A stretch of 64,000 nucleotides of DNA. Origin: Mugil cephalus (lineage: Eukaryota; Chordata; Actinopteri; Mugiliformes; Mugilidae). Made by a program: the position numbers and the translations under genes. The notes beneath the pieces are model-generated. The model was not told the DNA's origin. It did not search any database and saw only the letters and a program-made list of their open reading frames with translations. Where the stretch lies: contig NC_061782.1 of assembly GCF_022458985.1 (NCBI RefSeq), forward strand, positions 13,347,672 through 13,411,671, written 5' to 3'. This document shows positions 1 through 26,067 of the stretch, one piece after another; position 1 is the first letter of the stretch; each line of letters opens with the position of its first letter.

Positions 1-3000
1 GACGCACTCTCGGCAATGTTTACTTAAACTTTACAACTGATTAGACACTGTAAACACTCGCGTCACCTGATACTACGCATGTGAGATCAGACTAAGAAGG
101 AGGGAGCGAGGCGAGAGGCGGGAATCATGATGTCAGGCGGCAAAACATCTGCCTGATCATAATGCCAACCCTTTGACTCATTGTACATTAAATGCACACT
201 GACAAGCCTCTTTGTAACACGCGGCCACAATGGCTACCACAATGTACTTTAAAGTACTGCTCATTTACCCTCACACCCATAACTTAAGACTGTTAACAAT
301 ACCGCCAGAAATAGCCAAACAACCCATAACCATCACTTATCTTAGCGTTGCTCAACTACTGCGCTTACTTAGAAATTAGTTTGCAGTTATACTGCACTTT
401 GCAAAACGTGCTCTCCATGAGCTCGGCTCTGTCCATTGACAATAACAATCCTACCTCTTATCTGGGTACTGAAACTTCTTCCTAAGGAGGTACTTAAACC
501 CTAAATCCCTTCTGGGCCGCTCCTCTTCCCAGCATGCCCCTCCTCCACTGACATCCAGTACGTGTCTGTACCAAAAAGACATAAAATGACGGGCCGAACA
601 GCAGCATTATGTGACTGTCCAAGATGTGCTCGAACCAAACATTACTTTCCTTATTCGTGAAGTTGATGGATTTTTCTTTATGTGGAGGAAGTCATGGTTA
701 GATCAGCTTTAATCTATCAAACAACATTGTGTAGACACAATGAAGGAGCCCATTCTCATTCGGAGCTGGACACATAAACACACTCCACATTACTGTATCC
801 GTTTCGTTTGGGCAGGTTTTGTATCTCTTGAAAATCAAAGAAAAATCCCTGATACGTCCAAGAGAAATGTCTCACAAGCAGCTGCAGACCTTCTGGCTGA
901 TAACATCGTATGTTTGACTCTTGCGTCTCTGGCTTCTCTGTTTTGGGAAGATTTTCTCCTTGTCCATGTTCCCAAATATTGATCGGCCAACCTTATTCAG
1001 CAAGAATAACACAGTAGAGAAATTCCTGAATTGATTTGTGTTCATCCTTTGAGCCTTAAACACACGTATGCAGCCACTGAGGTCACGAGTTAAACGAACC
1101 GACCGCCTCATTCACTGAACCGTCAAATAAACACTGGACTTTCACATGAAGCCACAATATACAAAGCTAAACTAACAGTAAACATTAGGAAAATCGCGGA
1201 GAGGTGTTAAGTTGTATGGAAGACAGAACTGATGGAGGTAGAGAAAGGGAGAAAAAAGAAGAAAACGGAGAGGAAAGGATTGAGGAAGTGATCCCTGATG
1301 GAAGGATATACTCCTGCAGAGAGACATGAAATGACGATGGCCATGACCTTGAGGTTGGGGCAGTTTCTCCGCTTAATTCCCCTGCTGAATGTCTGTACGC
1401 ATGTTAACCGAGAGCGGCCCCATTACTGATAGCTCTAACAAGCCTGGGTCAAAGGTCAGATGGTGGTGAGTGGAAAAGGATGGTGCATGACTGTTAAAGG
1501 TCCTTTAAACACCACCTGTCTTAACACACGCACGCACCGTGAATCCTGGCTAATTGTTACCAGACTATATGTTACCAGACATATCCTCAGCGCCTGTGTA
1601 TCCTTGTTTATCTCCACCACGAAGATGAGAGGTCTCTCGTCTACACATCAAACTTGGAGTTCAACTCCATGTGATAAGGAAACCGTACCTCAAACACGTT
1701 CGCACTTTCACGACTTTTTCAGTGTCATTCCCGTGACTTATTTCCCCACTGTGGTGGTCAACACATGATGAATTCCTCTACAGTCTTTTTGTGCTATAAA
1801 ATGAAAACAGCAGCTCCACCCTTACAAACAACCTTTGAAAAATATCCTTCCGAACTTTAACATCAACATTGCGCCCACAGACAGGCAGACCTGCGGCTTG
1901 TGCTGCGAAGAAGGGTTTTTTTTTTTTTTTTTTTTTTTTGTGTGAGCCTTTCAACAATAAATCATCTTTGGATAAATAAAATCCTTTTGCTCTGTTCTGC
2001 ACCTGCTCAAAGACGGCATGGCGCCGGTTTCCATCGCTCGGCGCGGCTTCTATCCATTAATGGAAACCATCACAACAGGAGTTCAAATTTAACATGACAA
2101 AATCCTCCATAAGATAGATACGTAGTTAAATAAAGCAAAAATGTGAAGTATGTGGGAAAATAATATTTACCTGGAATTTTTTTTCACCAGTAATCTTACT
2201 AAGCCAATATTTTCAAAATATAATTCATCCCATTACCACCTGTGCAATTGCTTTTAATATTTACTTTAAAAATATGGGCATTTAAGCAACAAATTGCTAC
2301 AGTCTGTAGAACAGATTTTAAACTGCACACATTTGTCATCTGTAAATTTTCAACATCATCTTTATTTTTCTTCTTTTGGCCTCAGTGCTGCAGCTCAGCA
2401 AAGTAAGCATGTGATAACATCCTCTTTGTGACAGGAAGCAGAAGGGCTTATGGGAAATGTGGTCTCACTCACTGTGTACTGCATGTGTAAGACAGAGGCT
2501 AGTTGTCTTGACGACAGTTTAATTTATATTAAGAGAATATTGCGCTATTATTATAAAGGTACATATTTTAAGACTTTAGTTATCAGTAGTGTATGGTCAT
2601 GTGATAATGCTCATCTGAAATAATACGATGAATGAAAAAAGCAGGTTCCTACCTTCCTGCCATCACATATATATTACTAATATGAATGTTTATGTGTTGT
2701 GTGAATACCACAAAACAGATAAAAACTGCACCATCTAATGTAAACATCTGAAGATGTTGGCGATATCTAAAAAATGAAAGACCAGAGGGCTAAAGAGGCC
2801 ACTTGGCTCGGCTGCAATGCTACAAAATTGATGACAGGGTGCATTAGTGCAGGACTCCTGACCCGAACTTGTGAACTGACCCCTCACACCAGCAGGTCCA
2901 AATTCCTCTCAAATGTATTTGCCTCCTTTGATAAATGCAGCAAGGCCGTGTTTTGACTGTTGCACTTTAGACTATTTAAAAATCCACAGCCAATGTGTGT

Positions 3001-4262
3001 TATTCCTATCTGCCTCCATCACTCAAACGGCAACACACAGAGGGTCACTACGTTCGAGGGAAGCTGGACCTTTGTAAATATACCGCCGACCCGCTCGTGA
3101 GAGGCCGCAAGTTCTATTTATGCAATGAGCAAAAATATTAGTGACATCCGACTGGGTTCACTTGAGGTAGATTTGCATTCCTCTTGCACTGTTATTTATC
3201 AATGTGTTTTAAAAACACATGGGCAGATATTTCACACGTCCCTGAAATGACAGAGAACATATGTATATTCATGTGTATAAACTTAAAACCCCTGGAAGAT
3301 TCTGGATGGATGTCTTCAGTTCCTATATAGTGTTTGATTAATGTATTCACTCTGAGTTGCTAGTCAAATCCCAGGTCCAGAATTACTTTTCCACAAGCTC
3401 TTTGGCTTTCAACACTGGCTCTCTGGGTGGTTCTCTACTTGGGAAGAAAAATCCTGCATACCCAAAAAAACACTCCCCACCCGCTGACTTTTTTTTTTGT
3501 TTTTTTGTGAAGTTTGCTTGAGAAGGCAACAAAGTAAGTAAATAACGTTCATATATTTTCCTATAGTTGTTGATCTAGCTTGTGTTTTCCAGCGGTTACC
3601 TAAACCTATATTATTTAAATATAAACGGTATATTTTCACTTTCTTATGGCCTAAGTTTTCATAGTATTTTATGGCTAAAGATTCAATAGTATTTTGTCTA
3701 TTACTTAAACCAAACAATCACATTTTTATTTGGAATTCCAAGCTCTGTAAAATCACACAATCTTAACTAATCATTTCTGACACCGTGTTTTTAGACAACT
3801 CCCTGCCAAGCAGGAGCTTTTTGGACAATCCTAAACACTGCAGTAATTTAAGCAGACAAATCCCATCTTTCACTTATCCCTCATTTACTCTCTCCTCCTG
3901 CAGCTCCTCATTTCCATCCAAGTCAATCACAATAACAGATAGGAAATGCAGCCCACCCACAAGCACGACTCCAGAGTTCCTGCTGCAGTCAGGTTGACTT
4001 AACTGTAACTGGTGAAAATCTCGGCGCTCTGTTTACTGGCCGCCGCCGCTGCACCCCTGCATCCATCCACACATTCCTCCTTTGCAAATTGCATTTGTCA
4101 TTCTGAAAGCTGATGGTTTACACTGCTGTGCTTTGAACTGTACGTGCATGCATGCGCATGACCCACAGTCCAGACAATCTGTCAGGATATGACTAGGTAC
4201 AAAAAAAAAAAAAAGAATTAAAAAAAAAAAAAGACCTGTGTTATGTGTGTGTGATCTCCTAC
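1..4262. other. hpse2 intron 3 (5' part of the intron), no gene seen
   Basis: AT-rich DNA downstream of hpse2 exon 3 on the minus strand. No sequence resembling the next HPSE2 coding exon was found, so intron 3 runs past the left edge. Homopolymer runs lie at 1917-1939 (T) and 4201-4231 (two A runs). No RNA gene or element with recognisable ends was seen. Confidence 0.7.
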
Positions 4263-7200
4263 CTGTTATTGTAATGTTGCTGTAGATGTTGGACAGCTGC
4301 TCTTTCAGCAGGACGAGCTGCGTCGTGGCAGCCTTCTCCCTCTGCAGCTCCAGCATTATGTCAGGATGGTTGGCCACTTTACAGCCCTTCTGTTTGTCCA
4401 ATGCAATGTCACTGCGCACTATGTCTGCAAGCCAGTTGGCAAAAAATCTAGTGAGCGCTTAAGTTTTCTGATGGGTTCCACAAACACAATCACATTTATA
4501 TTGGCACTTCCCAAAAAAATATTATGTATCTGTGTTTATTTTATCCTATTATCTTATGCAGCTTGCACGAAAAGCCTGGAGGATGTGCAATTTTAATAGT
4601 AGTTCCCCTCCAAAATGCATCATTTTTTTTGCTTTTTCATTTTTTAAAAGCCAATATATGTCATCGAAAGAAGTTTTAAACGCTTGCATAAAACGGTCTC
4701 AATTTTTTGCCAGCTATACACTCAGTTGGCGAACATTATTAGGCACACTTAATTTAAAGTGACACAACGGAGCTCCGCAGTAATCCGTTTAAAACGGTTT
4801 AAATTGTAATTTTGAAGGCAGGTGTTTTTAGTTATTTTGTTCAAGCGTTTCTGTGTCTAAACGGCTTCTTGACATGCCTGGTTCGGGAAGATGGGGTTCA
4901 TTTCAGGCCCGACGTGCAGCGTTAGTTTAAACGACGTACGCCCTTACGTTCGTTTTCGCTTTGTGTGTCTCTAATAAACTGGCAGTTAATTGTGTTTTCA
5001 GATACACCGACGCCGTGTAAAGCACAACTTAAATGAAGAAATAACACAGCTTCCTTGGGAAATTAATCCTCCGCACTAAAACGCATCCTGCCTCTTCACT
5101 GGGGATAAGAACATGGCCGCTCGAGAAACAGACGCTCGCGCATCTTAGAGAAGTGAGGAAATACTGCACAGTGAGGGTAGATAAAGAGGAGGAATATCTG
5201 TAATTACCGTCCTCGTAGTTCTTGAGATAGTAGTCAGGCCCCGGTCCTCTGAACTTGGCGAGGTTCTTCTGGTTGTTGAACTGCAGGAAATCGGTTCGTT
5301 TTCCGCCAAAGCGCAGAAAGGCAGGCGACAGGCCGCGAGCTAGGGTCACGAGCCGCTTGGAGCTGTGGACACAACAGAAGAGAGAGGAAATGTTTACTAC
5401 AGTCCAAAAACCACAACTATGTCTGACCCGCCAGCTTATCATCACAAAAAGCAGATTTTCTTTTTTTATTTTTATTTTTTATCTTCTTTGATTCAGATTA
5501 TTTTATTGAAGATCTGTTTTAGTGCATATATATATATTCTAAAACAGAGAAATACAAATTACCTTGCTTAACGCTGACGGTTATCTTGCTGTAGGTGTAG
5601 GCTACACAAAGCGCATATATCGTATTTATTTTATTTTATATCTTTTTATATCTACAGACTCAAGTGACAAACTTCAACACCATTTTCCATCCTGCGTAAA
5701 AACCTTTAGGATACAGGTACGGAACTATTGTAACCACGAATAAAACAATGTGATAAAGTTTGAGTTGAGTTGAATGATGTTTAAAGGACCGAAAGTTTTA
5801 TTCTCTGCTATTACAAATGCAAACAAAGAGTTAAGGTATAAAATATACAGGTATAAAATCAAGATCTGATCTGTACTTTTTTCTAGACGACTAAAAAGGC
5901 TGCTATATTTTTGTTTTCTGCAAGTGAAAAAAATATATAATTAATAGTGGCTTGCATATATATGCTGACATGAAGATTTAAAGTTTCTAAATAAAAACTC
6001 TTAAGGCACTTAAATTTAGTTTCGTTTTTTTACTTTTAATTTTCTATTACAGCCTACGTGGCAGTCTGCATTTGCACCACAATAAAATGACGGAAGATGC
6101 ATAAAGTGACTGCCAACAGGCCTTACTGAACAATCCGCATCTGCTTTCGGATTTTACAAAACCCTTAGTCGAATAGTAGAAGAATGAAGGCCTGTATGCT
6201 GGTAACATTTTAATTAAGGGACGGAAGTTTGAGCAATGAACAACAATCCAGAACTAAGTTGTAGAAGTGTTTATGTGCATGTCTCATTTTCCCTGTTTGC
6301 GGTTGTTGTTTTGCACCAAACTCCAAGACAAATTCCTTGTATAACTAACGTACTAAGACACCACTGATTCTGATGGGTTGGAACTGTGGGGGAAAAAAAA
6401 AAAAACTTGAATGATTTTACATTTCTACATTTGTCTTCTCTTATGAGGATACTGCAGGGGGGCGTACAGAATTTAGGAAAGACGCATTAGCTGAACAATG
6501 TGAGTGACTAACATTTTCTGATCTTATTTAGTCCAGTCGAGCCGCCGGGGTTGTCAGCATTGCGAGTTAGCAGGCCTACATTTCATGAAACATGGGATTA
6601 GACTTTTTTTTATGGCTACTATAAAAAAAAATGTATGACTTGTCGTCCGTGGTCAAATGAGGTGAGAGTGGTGCGGTTTGTCGACTGTGCTTCTTTTTGA
6701 CTGTGCCGAGTAATGCTCGGTTGAAAAAGTCACCAAAAACGAATAAAAGTCGGTCAAAATGTCAGCCTTCATTTAAACAAATAGATTATATATACTGAAA
6801 CAACATGGCTGACACTGGACTCACGTGAACTGGATTATTTGTTAGCATATTTTGCAAAAAATAATATTAATAAATCAATACCTCAAAACTAAATATACTA
6901 ACCGGTGTAATAGACATTTGCTGTGCAGACTACACGGGCTATAGGGCTTATACTTTTGTCTAATACTATACCGTGCGTGCTGTTCACTATAACAACAACA
7001 CTAGCAGCAGCAACAACAACAACAGCAAAGCGAAAATGGATAGTATTTGAAGTTATCGTTCACTTTCGGCCTCGATTATCTGATAGGTTTGGATTTGGCC
7101 ACCCTCAATCAAATTCAGTGTGCAGTACTGGACCTATCAGTTAGCTGAGTGAGAGAGAAACATGCCTGGATCACCCCATGTCATTTAGACAACGAGGCTG

Positions 7201-7574
7201 CGTGCGTAATGATTAAAAGAACCACCAAACATTTTAGAGATGGACACTCACACAGATTGATGTCGACTGCAAGAAGGGAAGCTTTAGTACCTCAGAAAAT
7301 CCAGCCAACCGTCTTTGATGATCGAGGGGTCCAGCTGCAAAGAAAGGAAGTTGTCGTTGAGGACTCTGATCGGGCTGCGGGTGTTGACGTCCAGGAGAAC
7401 CAGCGTCCTTTCCATGAAGCCCGGCCGCTTCCCGCCGGCTACAGGAGTCTGATACGCAGAGGAGTAAGAAGAAGAAGAGTAGGAGGAAGAGAGTACCGAC
7501 TGCACCACCAAAGTAATCAGAGATGCCAGCCACAAGGACGACCGTGGGAATACGCACAGTGACGATTTGGGCAT
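4263..7574 (-). CDS. hpse2: Heparanase-2 (hpse2), N-terminal part, coding exons 1-3
   Basis: Minus-strand split gene cut by the left edge. Exon 1 is 7574-7291, exon 2 is 5362-5208 and exon 3 is 4424-4263; all junctions are AG/GT and the phases join, giving 200 codons plus one base. The ATG at 7572-7574 has A at -3. Residues 1 to about 28 are a hydrophobic signal peptide. A Ser/Tyr-rich stretch follows (about residues 29-42), then the conserved N-terminal heparanase strand ([20 protein letters not shown], then [20 protein letters not shown]). Exon 2 carries [14 protein letters not shown] and exon 3 [20 protein letters not shown], matching HPSE2 better than HPSE. HPSE2 is a secreted heparan-sulfate-binding homologue without heparanase activity. 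The later exons are outside, so residues at the active-site positions cannot be checked. Introns 1 (1.9 kb) and 2 (0.8 kb) are short. It diverges from cnnm1 and has the same neighbour and orientation as in human. Confidence 0.93.
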
Positions 7575-10500
7575 CTTCTTGGTTTGGAGAGCAGGGGATC
7601 AGTGCGCGTAATGAGGCTTAAAGATGGCAAGAAAAAAAGTGGACTGAATAAAGTCTTCTGCGGCGAAGTTCGATGGCGGTTCTTTACCTCGGTCTCATCG
7701 ATCTGGATATGTCTTCCTGTCTAGCTGTCTCACCCCCTTTGCCCCCCGCCCCTCTGAGAATTTTGGGAGCTGCAAACAAGAGCGCACGCCCCGAGCCAGC
7801 CTTCCCGGTTGTGAGAGCCAGAAGCTGGGAGGAGAAGAGGAGGCAGCACCGCCCCTCTAAGGTTCTCTGAGGTAGGCACTGAGTACTCACAAGTACTTTT
7901 CCAAGCTCATATTTAGACTGAAGTGACGCATGGCAGTGTTTTCTGATGAAATACGCATCAACCTTCTCTTTAATTCTGTAAATCTGAAACAGTGCAACAA
8001 CCAAAATAGAATTTAGTAGATTATAATAATAATAACAATAATGATAATAACGAATCTAGCAATAACCAGTGCACAGTAACATCAAGTACTTGATCGTCAT
8101 GTAGCTGAAGTATTCAAAAACGAGTAAACCATTCCATTTGTGAAGATCTGCAATTTGTGGAATTTGTTAAATAAAACGCATGACTGACTTGGAAAACTAT
8201 CAAACTAAGACTATGAAAAAAACAAATCCAGAATACATTTATAGTGCAGTTAAAGACTGTGTAAAGGTCTGTCGGGAGATGCAGTTAAGGTCAAATTCAA
8301 ACTGACGCGCCCATACACTCCTTATTAAACCAAAGGTTCACTAAAAATCAGCACTCCAAACCACAAACTGACTGAAGGTCATTTCTGCCTAGCTTCAAAA
8401 CGACATCGCCAACATTGTAAATTAACAGCTCAAAGACAAAAAGGGGGGTTTTAGGCCTACAAGAATCCCCAGACTGCGGATAAAGAGAGCAAAAGTTCTA
8501 CTTTAAAACGAGAACAGATACAAACTTGTCAACAGCGCGTTTCACGTTCACTCTAGAGGCTAAAGTCGTTTTGACAATCAACCGATTGACTGCAGAGTTC
8601 CGAAGATGACATTTAACGATGTGAATATTTGGCCCCTTTTCAGAAACATTCAAAACCAATTTGAGATTTTAAGTTCCTACACATGGAGCTCACCTATAAA
8701 CTCTTTATATGACTTTTCGGTCCAGATGTTCCCGGGGCAGAGGGGAGCGAGAGACACGCCAAACAAAGCGGAGTCTATTGTGACGTCTCCAGGGTCAGTG
8801 ACGAGGGCGAAGTGGTCCTTTAAGGTCAGTGCTTTCTGACAGACGGAACAGCAAACCACGCGAGAGTAAAACGGAACATGTGAGGCTTTTAATTGTGGCC
8901 TATGACACCTCCTCACGAATACATTTAACCGCAACACGAAATATCCAAGGTGTTAATGCTCCATGCTTTAGGCACAGAAGTTCTCATTAAACTGTATGTG
9001 CTGCGTTTTTGCCTTGTAAGCTACTAATGATTCATAAGCATGAAAAGCCAAGAGCGTCGCTCTGAGTCACCCCTGTGCCAGAAACGCTCCGCTAACGTTG
9101 TTGAAGCATAAATATGGCCTGTTGTAAAATTCGTATGAAAACCAAAAGACTGCCGCTTCACCTTTCTTCCTATTGTCATTTTGGCGCAGGTACATGTGGT
9201 TTGAATGCCGCCAAAGTTTTAGTTTTTATTAGAAAGATATTCAAGTTGTATATATTTATACAGGCTATGAGTTATTGAATTAGCTCATAAATGTTATGCG
9301 TTATGGAACTCAGGCACGTCACTCTTGGGAAAAGTGAAAACAAACCTTAGTCTAACGAAACATCGAACTGATAATAGAATAATTTAGAAGAAACCACATG
9401 TTTGCCTGTGCAAAACATTTCTATTCTAGGCACTGTTATGCCGTGAATGTTGCGCCAGCTTTATGAGGATGGAGCCTCTTTGCTGATCGACAGGAGTGGA
9501 AAACTGCTGAAGTGGAAATAAAAACTTGCTTGTTTTGTTTTGCGGGTTTTTTTGTTTTTTTGGGCTCAGATTTAAACCAATGAAAAAATAGCGCATATGT
9601 TCTTTGCACACGCTGCGCTTATCACAACATATATAAAATAAAAGAAAGAAGATTAAAAGAAGACTTTAAGATGCCCAACTCTGATGTATTCAATTGACTG
9701 AAAAACCTATTTATTTGGAACATTTTATGAATGAAAAACACATTCAATTATACACGTCGATGGTCTCAATAAACCGAAATGAACAAGCGTGTAAGCAATT
9801 TATCGATGACTTATTTCAAGGTGGAACTTGAGATATAATATGAGAGAATTGTACTCAGTGTGCAGGGAATCTCATGGATTCAGATGCTCCAGTTTATCTG
9901 TGAATTTTAAGACATCTTAATCGGTGAAATATTATATTTTTCATCAGGTGTCATAATTACATTTATTTTTTTTCCCTAGTTTTTCTGTGTCTTGTTTACT
10001 TTTGTCTTATTTTTCCTTTATATTTTGAATACTTTAAAAAACAATGTATATTATAATGAAATACTTTTTTCCAGAAGTCTTGACTGACGAGCAGTAAAAG
10101 ATGAACTGTTTGATTAATATAACATAATACTTCCTGCCAATGACGTTTGAAGGTCTGGTTTCGTTGTGACATTTACTTTTGCATTTCTTTAAGTTTTATT
10201 TGGCTAAATTCGGCGTTGTTTTTTTGTTTGTTTGTTTGTTTTGTTTTGCCACTGGCGACTAATGTCTGTCATCAACAGATAGGGAAATTATATATATGAG
10301 AAGATTATTATTATTATTATATAAATAAGGTTGCAAATTCAGGTTTAAGAATAGGCTGGGGACGACATTCTTAATTGCGTCACGGGGAAATATGGGATTT
10401 AATTCGATGCTAATCTCGGTTGTAATCGATGTGATAGAGACTCTCCCCGGGATTCGTTATGCGTTTTTTCTTCCGATGAAATCCAGTCATGCAAAACGAA

Positions 10501-10830
10501 ACTGAAGTAGGTCAGTACTTTTTTTTTTTTGTTCTCTTTAACTCGCCAGAATATAGATTGGTTTGTTCCAGGTGTAAGAAGTCTTTTCCTCCCCGGATGT
10601 TATGGAGGATCTGTGACTGAAGGAAAGCAGAGAGTGTTTAAGACTTTCAGTTTTCTGCCTCATAAATCCAAAAGACTGTGGTCACCGAACTCATCACTAT
10701 GATGGCTTCACTATATCTGTGAACGGAAAATATTACTACACTATTACTGTTACTACTACCAACGATAATGATAATGATGATGACAATGATACTGATAATA
10801 ATTTACGGGTATACTTTTCCTGTGAATCAT

Positions 10831-10865
10831 CATTACTTGCACAATACTTAATTGTGCAAGTAATG
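10831..10865. repeat. Perfect inverted repeat, 15-bp arms, 5-nt spacer
   Basis: Left arm 10831-10845 (CATTACTTGCACAAT) is the exact reverse complement of 10851-10865; the spacer is ACTTA. It lies about 0.8 kb upstream of the cnnm1 start. It could form a cruciform or hairpin; no T run follows that would suggest a terminator. Confidence 0.9.
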
Positions 10866-11237
10866 AATTCTCATTTAAATTATACTGATCTTGTCATTGT
10901 GAAAAATAAATATATGTTTTCTCCTTAATGTTCACAGTTACATTCATCTGTGGATGTCCCGTTAACGGGTCGGTATTTATGTAGGCTTCAACATATCTCA
11001 AGAGGCACAAAACTTCAGTGGAAACGCGTATTTTAAAGCTGCGGTGTCAAAATATTACCTCCCAAAATGTGCTGAGAATTTACAGCTCTTGAAGGAAGGC
11101 TGTGCACTTAAAGGAAGTCTGCAAGCAAAACTCAGTTTTATGGCAAAAGAAAATACACACGAGTTAGCTTCAGCCTGAGTTTTGTCAGTGATGTTTTTAT
11201 TTTTTTCAGACTGGCCTGAACTGAAGCGGGTGATAAT

Positions 11238-11252
11238 GCTGCCATCTAGTGG
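11238..11252 (-). promoter_or_regulatory. CTCF-type motif, full consensus match
   Basis: The minus strand reads CCACTAGATGGCAGC, matching the vertebrate CTCF core CCASYAGRKGGCRSY at all 15 positions. It sits about 400 bp upstream of cnnm1 in the divergent hpse2-cnnm1 spacer. Occupancy is inferred only. Confidence 0.6.
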
Positions 11253-11651
11253 GGACCTCAAAACAGCAAAAATTTAAGCGTCGAAGAAGCTGAGTACCAC
11301 CGCGACTACCATCTGATGCAGACGACTCGTTCGCGTTGCAGTCGTGCTAGCTTTGCTGCCTTGAATTTTGTCAAACATCCGTGCGTCGTTTTAGCCTCGA
11401 CTGTGGATCTTCTAAAGCTGGAAATGCTGTATCTCATTAATCATTCATGAGCATTTCCTGCCTCCTATTTTTAGAAAGTGGCAGAAAGCCACTTAGACTG
11501 GATTTGCCATTTAATATTTAAGGTCTCTTTACACATTCACGCTCCTGTACCCCCACCCCCTCGCTCTCTCCGTCGCTCTCTCCCTATCTCTCTCTGCATC
11601 ATGCCACCCAGCTGCTCCATCCATCCGCAAACCACGTGACCCATATCTCCC

Positions 11652-23991
<12,340 letters not shown>

Positions 23992-24461
23992 CGCAGTGGC
24001 AGTAGGGAAGAAGGACGAAGCACAAGCCCTCGTCCTCGTTATCACTCGCTGGGTATCTTCAGTAACAACCGACCCTCTTCACTGGAGACTGAGCCATCCT
24101 GTCTGCTGTAGCCATCGATAATACTCAGGTCCCCACCGACACACAACCCCCTTCTGCCTGACTTCATAATCTTCAACATAGTTTGGATTTATCCAGCCTT
24201 ACACCGGACTGTATAGGTCCCAGCCGGTTTAAACCGGTAGTTAATGTTGTTCACGTTACCTTTATCCAGTTTCTACGATGTTAAAATGTGATCATTACAT
24301 TTAAGCCATAATGTGTCACTGAAATCCCTCAATGTGGAAACCAACAAGGTCCTTAAACGAGCCTTTACTTGATCAATTTAACACACTGATATTAGTTATT
24401 TGTTATTACGAGGCAGTTCCCACATACTTTGCACAGGGAACTCTTTTAACGTTGCCATAAG

Positions 24462-24476
24462 GGCGCCACCTACTGC
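24462..24476 (-). promoter_or_regulatory. CTCF-type motif after cnnm1
   Basis: The minus strand reads GCAGTAGGTGGCGCC, 14 of 15 positions of CCASYAGRKGGCRSY (the first base differs). It is 470 bp past the cnnm1 stop. Confidence 0.45.
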
Positions 24477-24570
24477 CAGCACAACTCAACACACCTGCCA
24501 CTGGCTACACAAGAGCACAATTTTTACATGAAATCAAACGTTTAAAAAAAAAAAAAAAGAAAGAGCCATG

Positions 24571-24576
24571 AATAAA
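24571..24576 (+). terminator. Candidate proximal poly(A) signal, cnnm1
   Basis: AATAAA 580 bp after the cnnm1 stop. It lacks a clear downstream GU/U-rich element, so use is uncertain. Confidence 0.3.
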
Positions 24577-25849
24577 TTATCAGCTTGATAATTATATGAT
24601 ACACGCTGGCAACTTTGAAGATAATTTCATACCAGATTTTTATATAGAGGTGAAATTATGAAAAGAAATATGAACATAGCAATATAAGTCATCTCCTCAA
24701 AACCGCACTGCCACATCTTTTCACCTTAAAAGCATGTTTCCTACATAAAATTATTTTATTTTTCTGCACATGTAGCAGCAACTTTACACCCTCACCCCTT
24801 TGCAGCTTTTCTCTTGGAGTCGTCACCTTTCTAAAAACCCATTCAGTAGAATACTTGATCACGACACCGTTGTTGAATTTCACCCACTTAGGGAGGTTTT
24901 CTATGTACCATTAATCTCTCACGCGGTCAGTCACTGAAGCTGCATACACCATTTGAAAAATAAGCTTTGGATCCTCGGAGATCCTCATGGATATTCTTGA
25001 AGAAGTAGTCGCTACTTGCATGTTTGTTTAAGCTGCTTTATGTATAGAAACCCCCCCTGTAGGAAGCCCAGTCTTTCTAGATGTGCATGCTTATGTTAAA
25101 AGGATGCATGGAACAGGACGATACCAATCCTTCTCCCTTCTCATGTGCAATCTGTGACTTTCAGAATCTCTAAGCAATTGTAGATTTTAAAATGAATCTC
25201 GCAAGACAGCGGCCTTAATTGTTAAAGCCGAGAAATACACATTTATAAACGGGGTTTGCCGTTTTTATTGAAGGCAGTTTATGAGCTGCAGCGTCCTGTG
25301 AGGTCACACGGTGCTGTTCACTTAAGGAGAATTTTAAGCCATTGTTTGAGAGATCACCTAGTGCTGCAATCGACCCTTTTAAAGATGTTTGGCAGGCCGT
25401 GCTGCTGAGGATTGTGCAATCGCTGCAGGTACACTGCATAACGGAACAAAGAGTGACAGAGAGATATGAAAAGCAATACGACGCACTGACGTCAAGCCAC
25501 CGCCTCCCGCGCAGATTGTGTTTGGGGACGTTCTGTGATTTAATTCTTTCTGCCCGCTAAGGCTACGTAAGGCTACTGCACCGCTCAGCTATATCCAGTG
25601 CAACCACCCCCCGCCATTAGACGGAGGAGTCAGCGGGAGGTCTTTCCACCTGACGGCTGAGTCGGAGCAAGAGAATTTAAGTGGATCAGAAAGCCTAAAT
25701 GCCTTTTGAAAATGTGTGGGTTGGTTTATGTTGTTTTAGATTTGCGAGGACCAAGTCACATTTTGTAATGTAAAATCCTGATTATATAAGACACCCAAAG
25801 ACACAGAGAAACAGACCATATGTTCTACACAGGGGGAAATTAAATTATT

Positions 25850-25855
25850 AATAAA
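25850..25855 (+). terminator. Candidate distal poly(A) signal, cnnm1
   Basis: AATAAA followed within 15-45 bp by a GT/T-rich stretch (TACTTTGTTTTGTTTTC), as expected for a cleavage site. It would give a 3' UTR of about 1.9 kb. Confidence 0.45.
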
Positions 25856-26067
25856 TTTATGTAACTATTGCTCTTGTCTACTTTGTTTTGTTTTCACCAT
25901 TTACATTTATAGAAACTTCTAAAAATTTCCTGTGGTCCCCCAATTCATATGATTTGTACAGTCAGGAGGGGTGGTAAAGACTACTTGATACTACAAACTC
26001 TTGTCCCTAATCAGGTACCAGCTCCAACATATTGCGCAACAAAGAAAAAGCAGAGTATTTATAGAGC

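Larger units (their letters stand above)
7575..11651. other. Divergent intergenic region hpse2-cnnm1
   Basis: 4.1 kb between the two start codons, which point away from each other. It must contain both promoters and 5' UTRs, but no TATA box at a convincing position was seen. It holds AT-rich trinucleotide-like tracts (about 8018-8060 and 10730-10800), a perfect palindrome at 10831-10865 and a CTCF-type motif at 11238-11252. The 120 bp before cnnm1 are C/T-rich, as in TATA-less promoters or 5' UTRs. Confidence 0.7.
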
